The notes beneath the pieces were generated by a model. The model saw only the letters and a list, made by a program, of their open reading frames with translations, did not search any database and was not told the DNA's origin. Made by a program: the position numbers and the translations under genes. 64,000 nucleotides of DNA from an uncultured Alphaproteobacteria bacterium (lineage in GTDB: Bacteria > Pseudomonadota > Alphaproteobacteria > Rhodobacterales > Rhodobacteraceae). How positions within the stretch are numbered: the first letter of the stretch is position 1; every line of letters begins with the position of its first letter. Shown piece after piece: positions 20,531-28,997 of the stretch. The stretch is taken from NCBI GenBank assembly GCA_929200255.1, contig CAKMYZ010000008.1, positions 62,001 to 126,000 on the forward strand, written 5' to 3'.

Positions 20531-21373
20531 ATGCAAGACCACCCGTACCGTTCAGCCCTTTATATTCCCGGCTCCAAGGACCGCGCCCTTGATAAGGCGC
20601 GCGGTCTGCCCGTTGATGTGATCCTCTTTGATCTGGAGGACGCCGTCGCCCCTGATGCCAAGGTCACCGCACGCGGCACGTTGCACGCCGCTTTGGCGGA
20701 TGGTGGATACGGTGCGCGCCTCAAGATTGTGCGAATCAACGGGTTGGATACGGATTGGGGTGCTGACGACGCTGCTGCCGTTGCAACGATGGTCTGTGAT
20801 GCGATCTTATTGCCAAAGGTGAACGGACCAGAGGACGTCGACGCCCTCGCCGCGTTGGTGCCTGATCTGCCGATTTGGGCAATGATGGAAACCCCACAAG
20901 GCATCCTGAATGCCCCGCAAATTGCCGCACATCCGCGCATTGCCGGTTTTGTGCTTGGCACAAATGATCTGGCCAAAGATCTCCATTCGCGTGGGCGCGT
21001 GGCCCTGATGACATCGTTGCAGATGTGCATGCTCGCCGCCAAGGCCGCAGGGATTGTAGCGCTTGATGGGGTCTACAATGCGTTCAAAGATGAGGAAGGG
21101 TTGCGCGCAGAATGTATAGAAGGCCGCAACATGGGCTTTGATGGCAAGACCCTGATACACCCGGCGCAGATTGGCATTGCCAACGCTGCTTTTGGCCCGG
21201 CGGCAGAGGACATTGATCTGGCTCGTCGCCAGATTGCGGCCTTTGAAGAGGCCGAAAAGGAAGGTCAGGGCGTCGCTGTGGTGGATGGCCGCATCGTTGA
21301 GAGCTTGCATATTGCGACTGCGCGCGCGACTTTGGCCAAAGCGGAAGTTATCGCTGCATTGGAGATGGAATGA
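20531..21373 (+). CDS. mcl2: (3S)-malyl-CoA thioesterase, HpcH/HpaI aldolase family (280 aa)
   Basis: The CitE-like TIM barrel starts MQDHPYRSALYIPGSKDRAL and contains VDVILFDLEDAVAPDAK (metal-binding Glu/Asp), IVRINGLDTDWG (conserved Arg), PIWAMMETPQGILNA and GFVLGTNDLAKDL. This pattern follows Mcl2 of Rhodobacter, which hydrolyses (3S)-malyl-CoA to malate and CoA in the last step of acetate assimilation by the ethylmalonyl-CoA pathway, rather than Mcl1 lyases. The ATG at 20531 has AAGGAAAG in front; an upstream in-frame ATG is rejected. It is the first of four tightly linked genes that end with mesaconyl-CoA hydratase, which supports the pathway assignment. Confidence 0.85.
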   Translation: MQDHPYRSALYIPGSKDRALDKARGLPVDVILFDLEDAVAPDAKVTARGTLHAALADGGYGARLKIVRINGLDTDWGADDAAAVATMVCDAILLPKVNGPEDVDALAALVPDLPIWAMMETPQGILNAPQIAAHPRIAGFVLGTNDLAKDLHSRGRVALMTSLQMCMLAAKAAGIVALDGVYNAFKDEEGLRAECIEGRNMGFDGKTLIHPAQIGIANAAFGPAAEDIDLARRQIAAFEEAEKEGQGVAVVDGRIVESLHIATARATLAKAEVIAALEME

Positions 21374-21924
21374 CGTTACTGGTTCTTGGGGTTGCCCTTT
21401 GGTGGGCGGCACATTTGTTCAAAAGATTGGCACCGGGCCGGCGGGCTGCCTTGGGTGCAAAGGGCTACCCAGTGGTGGCCGTCACCATACTGCTGAGCGT
21501 TCTGTTGATGGTGCTGGGCTATCGCGACGCTGGTGGCGCGGTCTACTGGGGCCGCGATCCAATGTGGGTTGGCATCAACAACCTGTTGATGATTGTCGCG
21601 TTCTATTTCTATGCCGCCAGCGCGGCACAGGGTCAGAAGATCTGGCTGGGTACCAAGGTGCGCCACCCGCAACTGACGGGCTTTTCGATCTGGGCCATTG
21701 CGCACCTGCTGGTGAATGGCGATACGCCGTCGTTCATCCTGTTTGGGGGGCTGCTGGCATGGGCCGCGGTTGAGGTTCTTGTGATCAATGCGCAAGACGG
21801 CCCATGGGAGCGGCCGGAGCGCGCGCCCGCTGCCAAGGAATTGGTGTCGATCATCATCACGCTTGGTGTCGTCTTTGTTGTGATGTTCGTCCACTATCTG
21901 CTGGGTGTCACGCCGTGGGGATAG
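21370..21924 (+). CDS. NnrU family membrane protein (184 aa)
   Basis: This integral membrane protein has five or six helices and the NnrU-family pattern: LWWAAHLFKRLAPGRRAALG near the N-terminus, then VGINNLLMIVAF, VRHPQLTGFSIWAIAHLLVNGD (conserved His/Pro/Asn) and LFGGLLAWAAVEVL. NnrU was named in a denitrification context, but relatives such as the 15-cis-zeta-carotene isomerase Z-ISO bind heme at conserved His residues. The gene overlaps the thioesterase stop by 4 bp and so is translationally coupled to a carbon-assimilation enzyme. The role here is unknown. Confidence 0.85.
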   Translation: MTLLVLGVALWWAAHLFKRLAPGRRAALGAKGYPVVAVTILLSVLLMVLGYRDAGGAVYWGRDPMWVGINNLLMIVAFYFYAASAAQGQKIWLGTKVRHPQLTGFSIWAIAHLLVNGDTPSFILFGGLLAWAAVEVLVINAQDGPWERPERAPAAKELVSIIITLGVVFVVMFVHYLLGVTPWG

Positions 21925-21928
21925 GCCG

Positions 21929-22132
21929 ATGAAGATCTATCGCTTGCTAACCGAGGATGACATATCCGCCTTTTGCCACAAGGTATCCGAGGCCCTGTCC
22001 AAGGGCTGGGAACTTTATGGTGACCCGACCTATGCCTATGACCACGCCAATGGTGTGATGCGCTGCGGGCAGGCGGTCACCAAAGAGATCGATCAACCTT
22101 ATTCCTCTGGCATGAAACTGGGTCAGCAATGA
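21929..22132 (+). CDS. DUF1737 domain protein (67 aa)
   Basis: This very small soluble protein starts MKIYRLLTEDDISAFCHKV and contains LSKGWELYGDPTYAYD and a C-terminal MRCGQAVTKEI, the DUF1737 pattern (a short alpha/beta fold of unknown function, often next to metabolic genes). The ATG at 21929 starts the conserved domain 4 bases after the NnrU stop; the frame is open a few codons earlier, but inside the upstream gene. Its stop overlaps the mesaconyl-CoA hydratase start by 4 bp. Confidence 0.85.
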   Translation: MKIYRLLTEDDISAFCHKVSEALSKGWELYGDPTYAYDHANGVMRCGQAVTKEIDQPYSSGMKLGQQ

Positions 22133-23154
22133 GCAAGACCAACCCTGGGCGCTTTTTCGAAGACTACAGCGTAGGAGAGGTCATTACACATGCTGTGCCG
22201 CGCACGGTATCCGGGGGTGAGCGGGCGATGTATCATGCGCTCTATCCCGCACGGGGGGCCGTTTATTCATCTGATGAATTTGCGCGCGCCTGTGGGCTGC
22301 CTGCATCCCCGATTGATGATCTGGCTACTTTTCACACGGTTTTCGGCAAGACTGTGCCGGATGTGTCGCTGAATGCGGTGGCCAATCTGGGCTATGCTGA
22401 AGGGCGCTGGCACTTGCCTGTCTACCCCGGTGATACGCTGACCTCTGCCTCCGAGGTGATCGGGGTCAAGCAAAACTCTAACGGCAGGTCGGGCGTTGTT
22501 TGGGTGCGCACGACAGGGCGCAACCAGCACGGTGATGTTGTGTTGTCATATGTGCGCTGGGTGATGGTGCGCAAACGCGGCGAAGGCGCGGCGCCAGACA
22601 CCGTTATTCCCGAACTGGCAAAAGTGGTTTTGGCAGATGATCTGATGGTTCCAGAGGGGCTGGATTTCTCCGGCTATGATTTTGCGCTGGCCGGTGAGCC
22701 GCATCGCTTGGGCGACTACGCAGTGGGCGAGATCATCGACCATGTTGATGGCGTCACAGTAGAAGAGGCTGAACATATGCTGGCCACCCGCCTTTGGCAG
22801 AACACTGCCAAGGTACATTTTGATGCAACCAACCGGCCTGACGGTAAGCGGTTGATCTATGGTGGCCATGTGATTTCAATGGCGCGTGCGCTGTCTTTCA
22901 ACGGGCTGGCCAATGCCCAGATGATCGTAGCGCTGAATGGAGGCACCCATGCCAGCCCCTGTTTTGCAGGCGATACTGTACGCGCCTGGTCCGAGGTGTT
23001 GGATATCACCGAGACCGGCGCGCCCGGTGTCGGGGCTGTGCGTCTGCGTTTGGTGGCGACCAAAGGGGCGGCGGGTATGCTGCGCGGTGAGGATGGCAAG
23101 TACGACCCTGATGTCCTGCTGGATCTGGACTATTGGGCGCTGATGCCTCTTTGA
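22129..23154 (+). CDS. mch: Mesaconyl-CoA hydratase, MaoC-like double hotdog (341 aa)
   Basis: It hydrates mesaconyl-C1-CoA to beta-methylmalyl-CoA in the ethylmalonyl-CoA pathway. Two MaoC-type hotdog domains are visible: the first half includes FFEDYSVGEVITHAVPRT and HTVFGKTVPDVSLNAVANLGYA, the second YAVGEIIDHVDGVTVEEAEHM with NTAKVHFDATNR and YGGHVISMARALSFNGLANA. These match the Rhodobacter sphaeroides enzyme closely from memory, including length (about 340 aa). It is the last gene of the mcl2-NnrU-DUF1737-mch operon, overlapping DUF1737 by 4 bp. A general MaoC dehydratase is the alternative, but the context makes Mch much more likely. Confidence 0.92.
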   Translation: MSKTNPGRFFEDYSVGEVITHAVPRTVSGGERAMYHALYPARGAVYSSDEFARACGLPASPIDDLATFHTVFGKTVPDVSLNAVANLGYAEGRWHLPVYPGDTLTSASEVIGVKQNSNGRSGVVWVRTTGRNQHGDVVLSYVRWVMVRKRGEGAAPDTVIPELAKVVLADDLMVPEGLDFSGYDFALAGEPHRLGDYAVGEIIDHVDGVTVEEAEHMLATRLWQNTAKVHFDATNRPDGKRLIYGGHVISMARALSFNGLANAQMIVALNGGTHASPCFAGDTVRAWSEVLDITETGAPGVGAVRLRLVATKGAAGMLRGEDGKYDPDVLLDLDYWALMPL

Positions 23155-23203
23155 CGACAACGGCGTGACTTGCAAGAATGCGTGCAACGCGTAGGTTGCG
23201 TGC

Positions 23204-23869
23204 ATGCGTGCATTCGTCCTCTCTAGTCTGCTGTGTCTTGGCGCCCCGGCACAGGGATGCGAAGTGGCGTTGATGCTGGCCGTCGATGTGTCGGGGTCGG
23301 TCAACGCCAATGAGTATCGCATTCAGATGGATGGGCTGGCAGCGGCCTTGGTTGATCGTGCGATTTCGGGTGCCCTGGTTGAGGGGCAAGCCAAGCTCGC
23401 CCTGATGCAGTGGACAGGGTCAGGCCGACAGAGAGTTGTCATCAACTGGACCGATATGACGGATCATGACGCGGTTGAAGGATTCGCTGAGCAGGTGACG
23501 CAGGAGCCGCGCCTGTGGCGCGATTTCTCAACCGCGATTGGCGAGGCCGTTGCCCTTTCGCTGGCCTATTTTGCCCAAGTGCCGGAATGCGAAAGGCATG
23601 TCATTGATATCTCGGGCGACGGCCCGAACAACGAAGGGCTCCCGCCCGCAGCGCTGTGGGACGACTTGGCCGAGGCGCAGGTCACGGTGAACGCGTTGGT
23701 AATCGAGGACAGCGAGCAAGGCCTGACCGACTATTTCGAGGCAGAGGTGATCACGGGCAACGGTGCCTTTGCCGTGACGGCGAACCGGTTTTCAGATTAC
23801 CCCACGCAGATCGCAAGGAAACTTTATCGTGAATTGACCAAGGTCGTCGCTGTGCTGGACCTAGAATAA
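23204..23869 (+). CDS. DUF1194 protein, secreted von Willebrand factor A-like domain (221 aa)
   Basis: A signal peptide (MRAFVLSSLLCLGAPAQG) precedes a single vWA-like domain. The MIDAS-type DxSxS motif is in LMLAVDVSGSVNANEY (about residues 24-31), followed by the DUF1194 features LMQWTGSGRQRVVINW and HVIDISGDGPNNEG (a second metal-coordinating Asp). It is periplasmic or secreted. It lies 49 bases after mch and may be on the same transcript; the function is unknown. The start codon overlaps a set of three TGCGTGCA direct repeats. Confidence 0.88.
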   Translation: MRAFVLSSLLCLGAPAQGCEVALMLAVDVSGSVNANEYRIQMDGLAAALVDRAISGALVEGQAKLALMQWTGSGRQRVVINWTDMTDHDAVEGFAEQVTQEPRLWRDFSTAIGEAVALSLAYFAQVPECERHVIDISGDGPNNEGLPPAALWDDLAEAQVTVNALVIEDSEQGLTDYFEAEVITGNGAFAVTANRFSDYPTQIARKLYRELTKVVAVLDLE

Positions 23870-23877
23870 CCGCGATA

Positions 23878-23908
23878 TGTGATCACAGGAATTTTCGGCG
23901 TGATCACA
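23878..23908. promoter_or_regulatory. Paired TGTGATCACA palindromes upstream of sdhC
   Basis: TGTGATCACA at 23878-23887 (perfect) and CGTGATCACA at 23899-23908 (one mismatch) are spaced 21 bp start to start, the same as the pair upstream of sucC. The pair begins 8 bases after the preceding stop codon and 170 bases before the sdhC start, in the only intergenic interval available for the sdh promoter. Confidence 0.75.
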
Positions 23909-24047
23909 TATCATCCCAATTCCGATATCCTATCACTTTTTCACAGTTTATCGCCGTGCCGTGGCGTGACTCTCTGCTTTGAATGGTGCAGAAAGACGTC
24001 AAAGGCGTCGCCTTGCTAGGCGACATGGGCCAACGAAGGGAACTGAT

Positions 24048-24431
24048 ATGGCTGACGTGAACCGGGGCGATCGCCCGCTTTCACCGCATCTGACGATCTA
24101 TCGTCCGCAATGGACATCGATGACATCGATCTTGGTGCGCATTACGGGCAATGCACTGGTCGTTGCCGCGGTGTTGATCGTGTGGTGGTTTGTCGCTGCG
24201 GCAACCGGGCCGGAAGCATTTGCCACAGCGAATGGATTTTTGACCAGTTGGTTTGGCGATCTGATCATGTTTCTGTCGGTTTTGGGCGTCTGGTATCACC
24301 TGCTGGGGGGGCTGCGCCATCTGGTTTGGGACAGTGGCCGCATGCTGGATGTTGAAAAATCAGAGCTCGCCGGTCAGATGATGATCGTGTTGTCGGTCTT
24401 GCTGACGATTTTCACCGTGGTTGTGGTTTAA
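24048..24431 (+). CDS. sdhC: Succinate dehydrogenase cytochrome b556 subunit (127 aa)
   Basis: This membrane anchor and heme/quinone subunit of complex II has the family signature RPLSPHLTIYRPQWTSMTSI followed by LVRITGNALV near the N-terminus, three transmembrane helices, and the heme-ligand region VWYHLLGGLRHLVWD (His pair). The ATG at 24048 is preceded by GAAGGGA at good spacing; the frame is open earlier but not family-like. It is the first gene of sdhC-sdhD-sdhA, preceded by the paired palindromes. Confidence 0.95.
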   Translation: MADVNRGDRPLSPHLTIYRPQWTSMTSILVRITGNALVVAAVLIVWWFVAAATGPEAFATANGFLTSWFGDLIMFLSVLGVWYHLLGGLRHLVWDSGRMLDVEKSELAGQMMIVLSVLLTIFTVVVV

Positions 24432-24443
24432 GGGGGCAAGACA

Positions 24444-24815
24444 ATGGCATTTCTAACCGATCGTAAGCGCGCTGTTGGCATGGGGTCCGCCAAAACAGGG
24501 ACCGAACATCATTGGCAGATGATGGTGTCATCTGTCGCTCTGCTGTTTCTGATCCCGCTTTTTATCTTCACTTTTGGCGCGATCCTGGGGTCACCTTATG
24601 AAGAGGTGATTGCCTATTATCAGCGTCCGTTCCCGGCTGTAGTGGCCGCGCTGACCATGCTGGTCGGATTCTACCATTTCCGTGGTGGTGTCCAAACCCT
24701 GATTGAGGATTACGTTCATGGCTTCGCCCGCAAGGCCGCTATCATTGCCATGATCTGCCTGTCTTATGCTGCGGCTGGTTTCGCGATCTTCGCGATCATC
24801 CGCATCGCCCTTTAA
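24444..24815 (+). CDS. sdhD: Succinate dehydrogenase hydrophobic membrane anchor (123 aa)
   Basis: It starts [22 protein letters not shown] with the H-W pattern typical of alphaproteobacterial SdhD, has three membrane helices and a conserved [18 protein letters not shown] segment (heme and quinone-site side, D-Y-V-H). It follows sdhC by 12 bases and precedes sdhA by 20, so it is cotranscribed. Together with SdhC it anchors the catalytic dimer to the inner membrane. Confidence 0.94.
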   Translation: MAFLTDRKRAVGMGSAKTGTEHHWQMMVSSVALLFLIPLFIFTFGAILGSPYEEVIAYYQRPFPAVVAALTMLVGFYHFRGGVQTLIEDYVHGFARKAAIIAMICLSYAAAGFAIFAIIRIAL

Positions 24816-24835
24816 TTCCCCGGAGCATCGTCACT

Positions 24836-26641
24836 ATGGCTGCATATGAATATGAAACCCACACCTATGACGCGATTGTCGTCGGCGCTGGTGGGGCAGG
24901 GCTTCGGGCTACACTGGGTCTGGCAGAACAGGGTTTGCGCACCGCCTGTATCACCAAAGTGTTCCCGACACGCTCTCACACTGTCGCGGCCCAAGGTGGT
25001 ATCGCTGCATCGCTGGGCAACATGGGCCCGGATAGCTGGCAATGGCACATGTATGACACCGTGAAAGGCTCAGACTGGCTGGGTGATACTGATGCGATGG
25101 AGTATCTGGCGCGTGAGGCGCCCAAGGCGGTCTATGAGCTGGAGCATTATGGCGTGCCATTCAGCCGGACCGAAGAGGGTAAGATTTATCAGCGTCCCTT
25201 TGGCGGCCATACAACCGAATTTGGCGAAGGCCCCCCGGTGCAGCGCACCTGTGCCGCAGCTGACCGCACCGGCCACGCAATCCTGCACACGCTTTACGGC
25301 CAGTCGCTGAAACAGCAGGCCGAATTCTATATCGAATACTTCGCGCTGGATCTGATTATGTCCGATGATGGCATCTGTCAGGGTGTTATCGCGTGGAAGC
25401 TGGATGACGGCACGATGCACGTCTTCAATGCAAAGACCGTTGTGCTTGCAACAGGTGGTTATGGCCGTGCGTATTTCAGCGCGACCTCTGCCCACACCTG
25501 CACCGGTGACGGCGGTGGCATGGTGGCCCGTCAGGGTTTGCCTTTGCAGGATATGGAATTCGTGCAGTTCCACCCGACCGGTATCTACGGCGCAGGCTGC
25601 CTGATCACCGAAGGCGCGCGCGGCGAGGGTGGTTATCTGACCAACTCTGAGGGTGAACGGTTCATGGAGCGTTATGCGCCCAATTACAAAGACCTCGCAC
25701 CCCGCGACTACGTCAGCCGCTGCATGACGATGGAAATCCGCGAAGGGCGCGGTGTGGGCGCGGGCGGGGATCATATTCACCTGAACCTTAACCACTTGCC
25801 TGCGGACGCTTTGGCTGAACGTCTGCCCGGCATTTCGGAAAGTGCGCGCATCTTTGCAGGTGTCGATGTGACGAAAGAGGCGATCCCGGTTCTGCCAACC
25901 GTGCACTACAACATGGGCGGTATCCCGACGAACTATTATGGTGAGGTCCTAAGCCCCACAAAGAAAGATCCTAACCGCGTCGTGCCGGGCCTGATGGCTG
26001 TGGGCGAGGCGGGTTGTGCCTCTGTTCACGGTGCAAACCGTCTTGGATCAAACAGCCTGATTGATTTGGTCGTGTTCGGCCGCGCCGCTGCGATCCGTGC
26101 GGGCGAGGTTGTCGACCGTGAGGCTCCCAATCCGATGCTGAACCAAGCGTCTGTTGATCAGTGCTTTGACCGCTTTGACGGGTTGCGTCATGCCAAGGGC
26201 ACAGTCGGCACTGCGGAACTCCGGCTTGAGATGCAGAAGGCAATGCAGGCTGATGCAGCCGTGTTCCGCACAGACAAGACACTAGGTGAAGGTGTTAAGA
26301 AAATGACCGCAATTGCGGGCAAGATGGATGATCTGTCCGTCACTGATCGCAGCCTTGTCTGGAACAGCGACCTGATGGAAACGCTTGAATTGACGAACCT
26401 GATGCCAAATGCGCTGGCCACGATTGTCGGGGCTGAGGCGCGCAAGGAAAGCCGTGGCGCCCATGCGCATGAGGACTATGCGACGCGCGATGATGAAAAG
26501 TGGCGTGTCCATACCATTAGCCATGTGAAAGATGCCAAGGTCAAGCTAAGCTATCGCCCAGTGATCACCGAAGGTCTGACAACAGAGGCGCAAGGCGGTA
26601 TTTCCAAAGCGAAGATCGCCCCAAAGGAGCGGACATTCTGA
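24836..26641 (+). CDS. sdhA: Succinate dehydrogenase flavoprotein subunit (601 aa)
   Basis: This catalytic subunit oxidises succinate to fumarate. FAD-binding starts at [20 protein letters not shown], with the covalent flavin site His in [15 protein letters not shown]. Substrate-site motifs are [22 protein letters not shown] and [10 protein letters not shown], and the C-terminal helical domain carries [21 protein letters not shown]. The length is standard. The stop codon overlaps the start of a small lipoprotein gene by one base. Confidence 0.98.
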   Translation: MAAYEYETHTYDAIVVGAGGAGLRATLGLAEQGLRTACITKVFPTRSHTVAAQGGIAASLGNMGPDSWQWHMYDTVKGSDWLGDTDAMEYLAREAPKAVYELEHYGVPFSRTEEGKIYQRPFGGHTTEFGEGPPVQRTCAAADRTGHAILHTLYGQSLKQQAEFYIEYFALDLIMSDDGICQGVIAWKLDDGTMHVFNAKTVVLATGGYGRAYFSATSAHTCTGDGGGMVARQGLPLQDMEFVQFHPTGIYGAGCLITEGARGEGGYLTNSEGERFMERYAPNYKDLAPRDYVSRCMTMEIREGRGVGAGGDHIHLNLNHLPADALAERLPGISESARIFAGVDVTKEAIPVLPTVHYNMGGIPTNYYGEVLSPTKKDPNRVVPGLMAVGEAGCASVHGANRLGSNSLIDLVVFGRAAAIRAGEVVDREAPNPMLNQASVDQCFDRFDGLRHAKGTVGTAELRLEMQKAMQADAAVFRTDKTLGEGVKKMTAIAGKMDDLSVTDRSLVWNSDLMETLELTNLMPNALATIVGAEARKESRGAHAHEDYATRDDEKWRVHTISHVKDAKVKLSYRPVITEGLTTEAQGGISKAKIAPKERTF

Positions 26642-26961
26642 TGCGGTTTATCTTACCTCTTGGCGCGGCTGTGCTGTTGTCGGCCTGCATGAATGACCTT
26701 GGTCCCGCTGGCGGTGTGATTGCCCGAGATGCGGCCAAAGGCGTGGTAAACACTGTGGTGCAAACCCGGTTCCCCGGCGTGAATGCCGCCCCTTTCACCG
26801 ATTGCATTATCGACAACGCCAGCGGTTCTGAGATTGTCACGATCGCCGAGGCGGCTGTCCTTGGGGTCACGCCCAGGACAACCAATCTGATTGTCGATAT
26901 CGCAGGACGGCCCGATACGGTGCGCTGTGCGGTCAACAATTCACTTGGGCTGGGAGTGTAA
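26641..26961 (+). CDS. Small putative lipoprotein downstream of sdhA (106 aa)
   Basis: It has a lipoprotein-type signal ([16 protein letters not shown], lipobox LSAC with Cys16) and a short mature domain with two more cysteines (FTDCIIDNASGSEI ... DTVRCAVNN). It is positioned one base into the sdhA stop and 3 bases before the next gene, so it belongs to the sdh transcript. Proteins of this type are annotated as succinate dehydrogenase-associated hypothetical proteins in roseobacters; no function is established to my knowledge. Confidence 0.8.
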   Translation: MRFILPLGAAVLLSACMNDLGPAGGVIARDAAKGVVNTVVQTRFPGVNAAPFTDCIIDNASGSEIVTIAEAAVLGVTPRTTNLIVDIAGRPDTVRCAVNNSLGLGV

Positions 26962-26964
26962 GCT

Positions 26965-27261
26965 ATGACACGCGCGACCCTTGTTTTACTCTGCCTCGGC
27001 CTTGCTGCCTGTGAGGTGCCGCCGCCGACACCGCAGGAAGCAGCAGACCGCTGCGAAGAACGTGCAAGAGCCGCACAGGCGCCAAGCGTCGGCGTGACAG
27101 TCGGTGCCAACAGCAACACCGGCGGGTTTGGCCGCGCGAGCATTGGCCTATCCGGCGATTTCCTGCGTGGCCGCGACCCGGTTGAAGTCTATGAAAGCTG
27201 CGTGTTCCGGCTGACCGGCGAAACGCCGATCAGGCCGGTACGGTTGCGGTTGTTGTCGTAG
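26965..27261 (+). CDS. Small putative lipoprotein, second gene after sdhA (98 aa)
   Basis: The signal MTRATLVLLCLGLAAC (lipobox LAAC) is followed by PPPTPQEAADRCEERARAA, a glycine-rich middle (GVTVGANSNTGGFGRASIGL) and VYESCVFRLTGE. Two cysteines in the mature part could form a disulfide in the periplasm. The gap of 3 bases after the previous gene indicates cotranscription with sdhCDA. In its usual context sdhB would come next; here an opposite-strand island intervenes. Confidence 0.78.
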   Translation: MTRATLVLLCLGLAACEVPPPTPQEAADRCEERARAAQAPSVGVTVGANSNTGGFGRASIGLSGDFLRGRDPVEVYESCVFRLTGETPIRPVRLRLLS

Positions 27262-27281
27262 CCCATGAGCCAATAGGCGAT

Positions 27282-27835
27282 TTAGAGACCGATCTTGTCG
27301 CGGATCAATTTGTCCGAACGCTCCGCCGAAAACTGCGTTATGGCTCGCGTTCGTGCGTTGTCCCCAAATTCTTGCACCAATGATTCGTCGGTGAGCAATG
27401 CTCTGATCGCATCGGCCATTGCTGTGACATCACGTTCATCCACCAAAAGGCCGGTTCTATCTTCCTCAACAGCTTCGGGTATGCGGCTGTGCCTGGTGGA
27501 GACGACGGCAAGGCCGGTGGACAGTGCCTCCAAGATTGCCACTGGCAATCCTTCGGTGTCTCCGTCTGCGGCGGTGATTGAGTGTTGCAGAAAGATGTTG
27601 GCCGTTGACATCAGATGCCGCACTTGATCGTGAGAGACTACACCATGCAGTGTGACTTTGTTTGCAAGGCATTGGCGGCCACGTAGTCACGACACTCCGC
27701 GAAAAGCGGTCCATCGCTAAAGAAATCAAGATGGGCCTCAGGTTGCTCCTTTGCCGCTGCGGCAAAGGCTGCAATGCTCATACTGTTGTGCGGGGTTTGC
27801 AGTGCAGATAGCATCGGCATGGGGTACGAAACGGT
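27282..27835 (-). pseudogene. Broken glycosyltransferase family 4 gene (N-terminally truncated, frameshifted)
   Basis: Two minus-strand frames together give the C-terminal half of a GT4 (GT-B) glycosyltransferase. The first (from about 27820) reads FAAAAKEQPEAHLDFFSDGP and runs into a stop after ALQTKSHCMV. Shifting one base at about 27660-27665 continues the family pattern as KVTLHGVVSHDQVRHLMSTA, then NIFLQHSITAADGDTEGLPV and AILEALSTGLAVVST (the E-x7-E nucleotide-sugar motif region). About 200 N-terminal residues are missing, with a stop codon at 27836-27838 where the frame should continue. The gene is therefore a remnant in the island between the sdh lipoproteins and sdhB. A sequencing error could explain the frameshift but not the missing N-terminus. 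Confidence 0.75.
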
Positions 27836-28138
27836 CTATCTTATTGGCGTCGACCTAGATTCGACGCAAGCGAGACTCTTTTTATGATGCCTCTAAACGC
27901 GAGAAAATTGCAAGCCGGGTACTGTCCGCCGCGAGAGGGTCGAGGGTGCGCGCTGGCATTGCTTACTTGGCCGATTGAGCAGCAACAAAGGGTGTAAATG
28001 TCGCCAACCTGTCCCCGAAAGAAAGCTTGCCACTTGTGTCCAAGAAACCCTTTGAGGTCGTTTTCCCGAAACGCGAAAACACCTAAGAAATAAGTGCCGT
28101 ATCGCTGAATGCAAATGCAGTTGTCCTGTTCACTTCTC
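27836..28138. other. Non-coding interval in the glycosylation island
   Basis: About 300 bases with no supportable gene. A 102-codon minus-strand frame spans most of it (27841-28149), but its product is cysteine-rich without order and shows no domain. It is probably decayed sequence between the truncated glycosyltransferase and the FkbM-type gene, consistent with a past deletion or recombination. Confidence 0.45.
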
Positions 28139-28933
28139 TTACAAATCAAACCGCCCGCTGTCCAACCGCGCGAAGATCACATCGCAGTCGGCCGCTTCGG
28201 GACGTATTGGGCGTAGGAACTCCAATATTTCAAACCCGTTCCTTGCCATGGCTGCAACAAGATCAGAAAAGCGATAGCCGCCTTTGTAGCGCGCCTTGAC
28301 CGACGCCTCAGCGATAACGAATTCGGTTTGCTTGAGTGTTTTTGTTGCCCCTTTGATCACATCCAGTTCAGCGCCCTCTGCATCAATCTTGATGCCGAAA
28401 GCGCCATCTAGCCCTTTCGAAAGACTATCTAGCCGCACCATCGGAACCCTTCGCTTTTCAACTGACGCAAAGATGTCGTTATACCCATCCTCGAACTCGT
28501 GGACTGACGCCCTGCTGTGCCGGACTTTGGCTTCTGTCGATGGCACATTCAGGGTAATGTCACCGGCCTTTGCGCCGACCGCACAGCAATGAAAGTCGTA
28601 GTCAATCTGGCTCGCCCATGCTGCGACCTTTGCTTCGCTCTCGGCGACCGGGTCAACCAGAATGAACTTACTGTCGGAAAAGGCTGTGTAGAGCTCGGGT
28701 GTGCCAAAATCGACCCCGATATCGAATACAACATCAGGGCGAAATCCATAAGCCTTCAAGGCGTCGGCATGCAGGCCTGTTTGCTCAACACGGAAGCCTT
28801 GCCGTTCAAGCTTGCGGAATAACCTCTTTGGGCGTGTGGCAAGGCCACCGTCTTCTACGCCGGATGTGGATGTGAGGCCAACACCGGCCTTGTTTAGGGA
28901 CCGCACAAATTCAAATGGGTTTGCCCGTGCCAT
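28139..28933 (-). CDS. FkbM family methyltransferase (264 aa)
   Basis: This is a SAM-dependent methyltransferase of the FkbM group. VVFDIGVDFGTPELYTAF corresponds to motif I (SAM binding), KFILVDPVAESEAKVAAW to motif II, and the family hallmark IKIDAEGAELDVIKGA is at about residues 186-201. FkbM-type enzymes O-methylate sugars or polyketides, and in this context (between glycosyltransferases) a sugar of a surface polysaccharide is the likeliest target; that is inference. It is on the minus strand, opposite to the sdh genes. Confidence 0.85.
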   Translation of the reverse strand: MARANPFEFVRSLNKAGVGLTSTSGVEDGGLATRPKRLFRKLERQGFRVEQTGLHADALKAYGFRPDVVFDIGVDFGTPELYTAFSDSKFILVDPVAESEAKVAAWASQIDYDFHCCAVGAKAGDITLNVPSTEAKVRHSRASVHEFEDGYNDIFASVEKRRVPMVRLDSLSKGLDGAFGIKIDAEGAELDVIKGATKTLKQTEFVIAEASVKARYKGGYRFSDLVAAMARNGFEILEFLRPIRPEAADCDVIFARLDSGRFDL

Positions 28934-28997
28934 TAAAGTTCCCTTTCGGTTCTGCTGCGAGGGAATTGCGGTCCCAACTCTGCAAGTGTTGCCGTAT

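Noticed and set aside
23747-23756. GTGATCAC core inside the DUF1194 gene
   Set aside because: It matches only the inner 8 bases, is single and intragenic, and reads as ordinary Val-Ile-Thr codons; not counted among the operator-like sites.
25070-25906. Long open frame (278 codons) antisense to sdhA
   Set aside because: It lies fully inside sdhA, has no ribosome-binding site and gives a His/Arg-rich product without domains; it is a shadow of the GC-rich coding strand.
27841-28149. 102-codon minus-strand frame next to the FkbM gene
   Set aside because: The product is Cys-rich with no order, overlaps the end of the FkbM gene and sits in decayed sequence.
28351-28360. TTTGATCACA-like decamer in the FkbM gene
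   Set aside because: One mismatch, single copy and inside coding sequence; expected by chance at this stringency.
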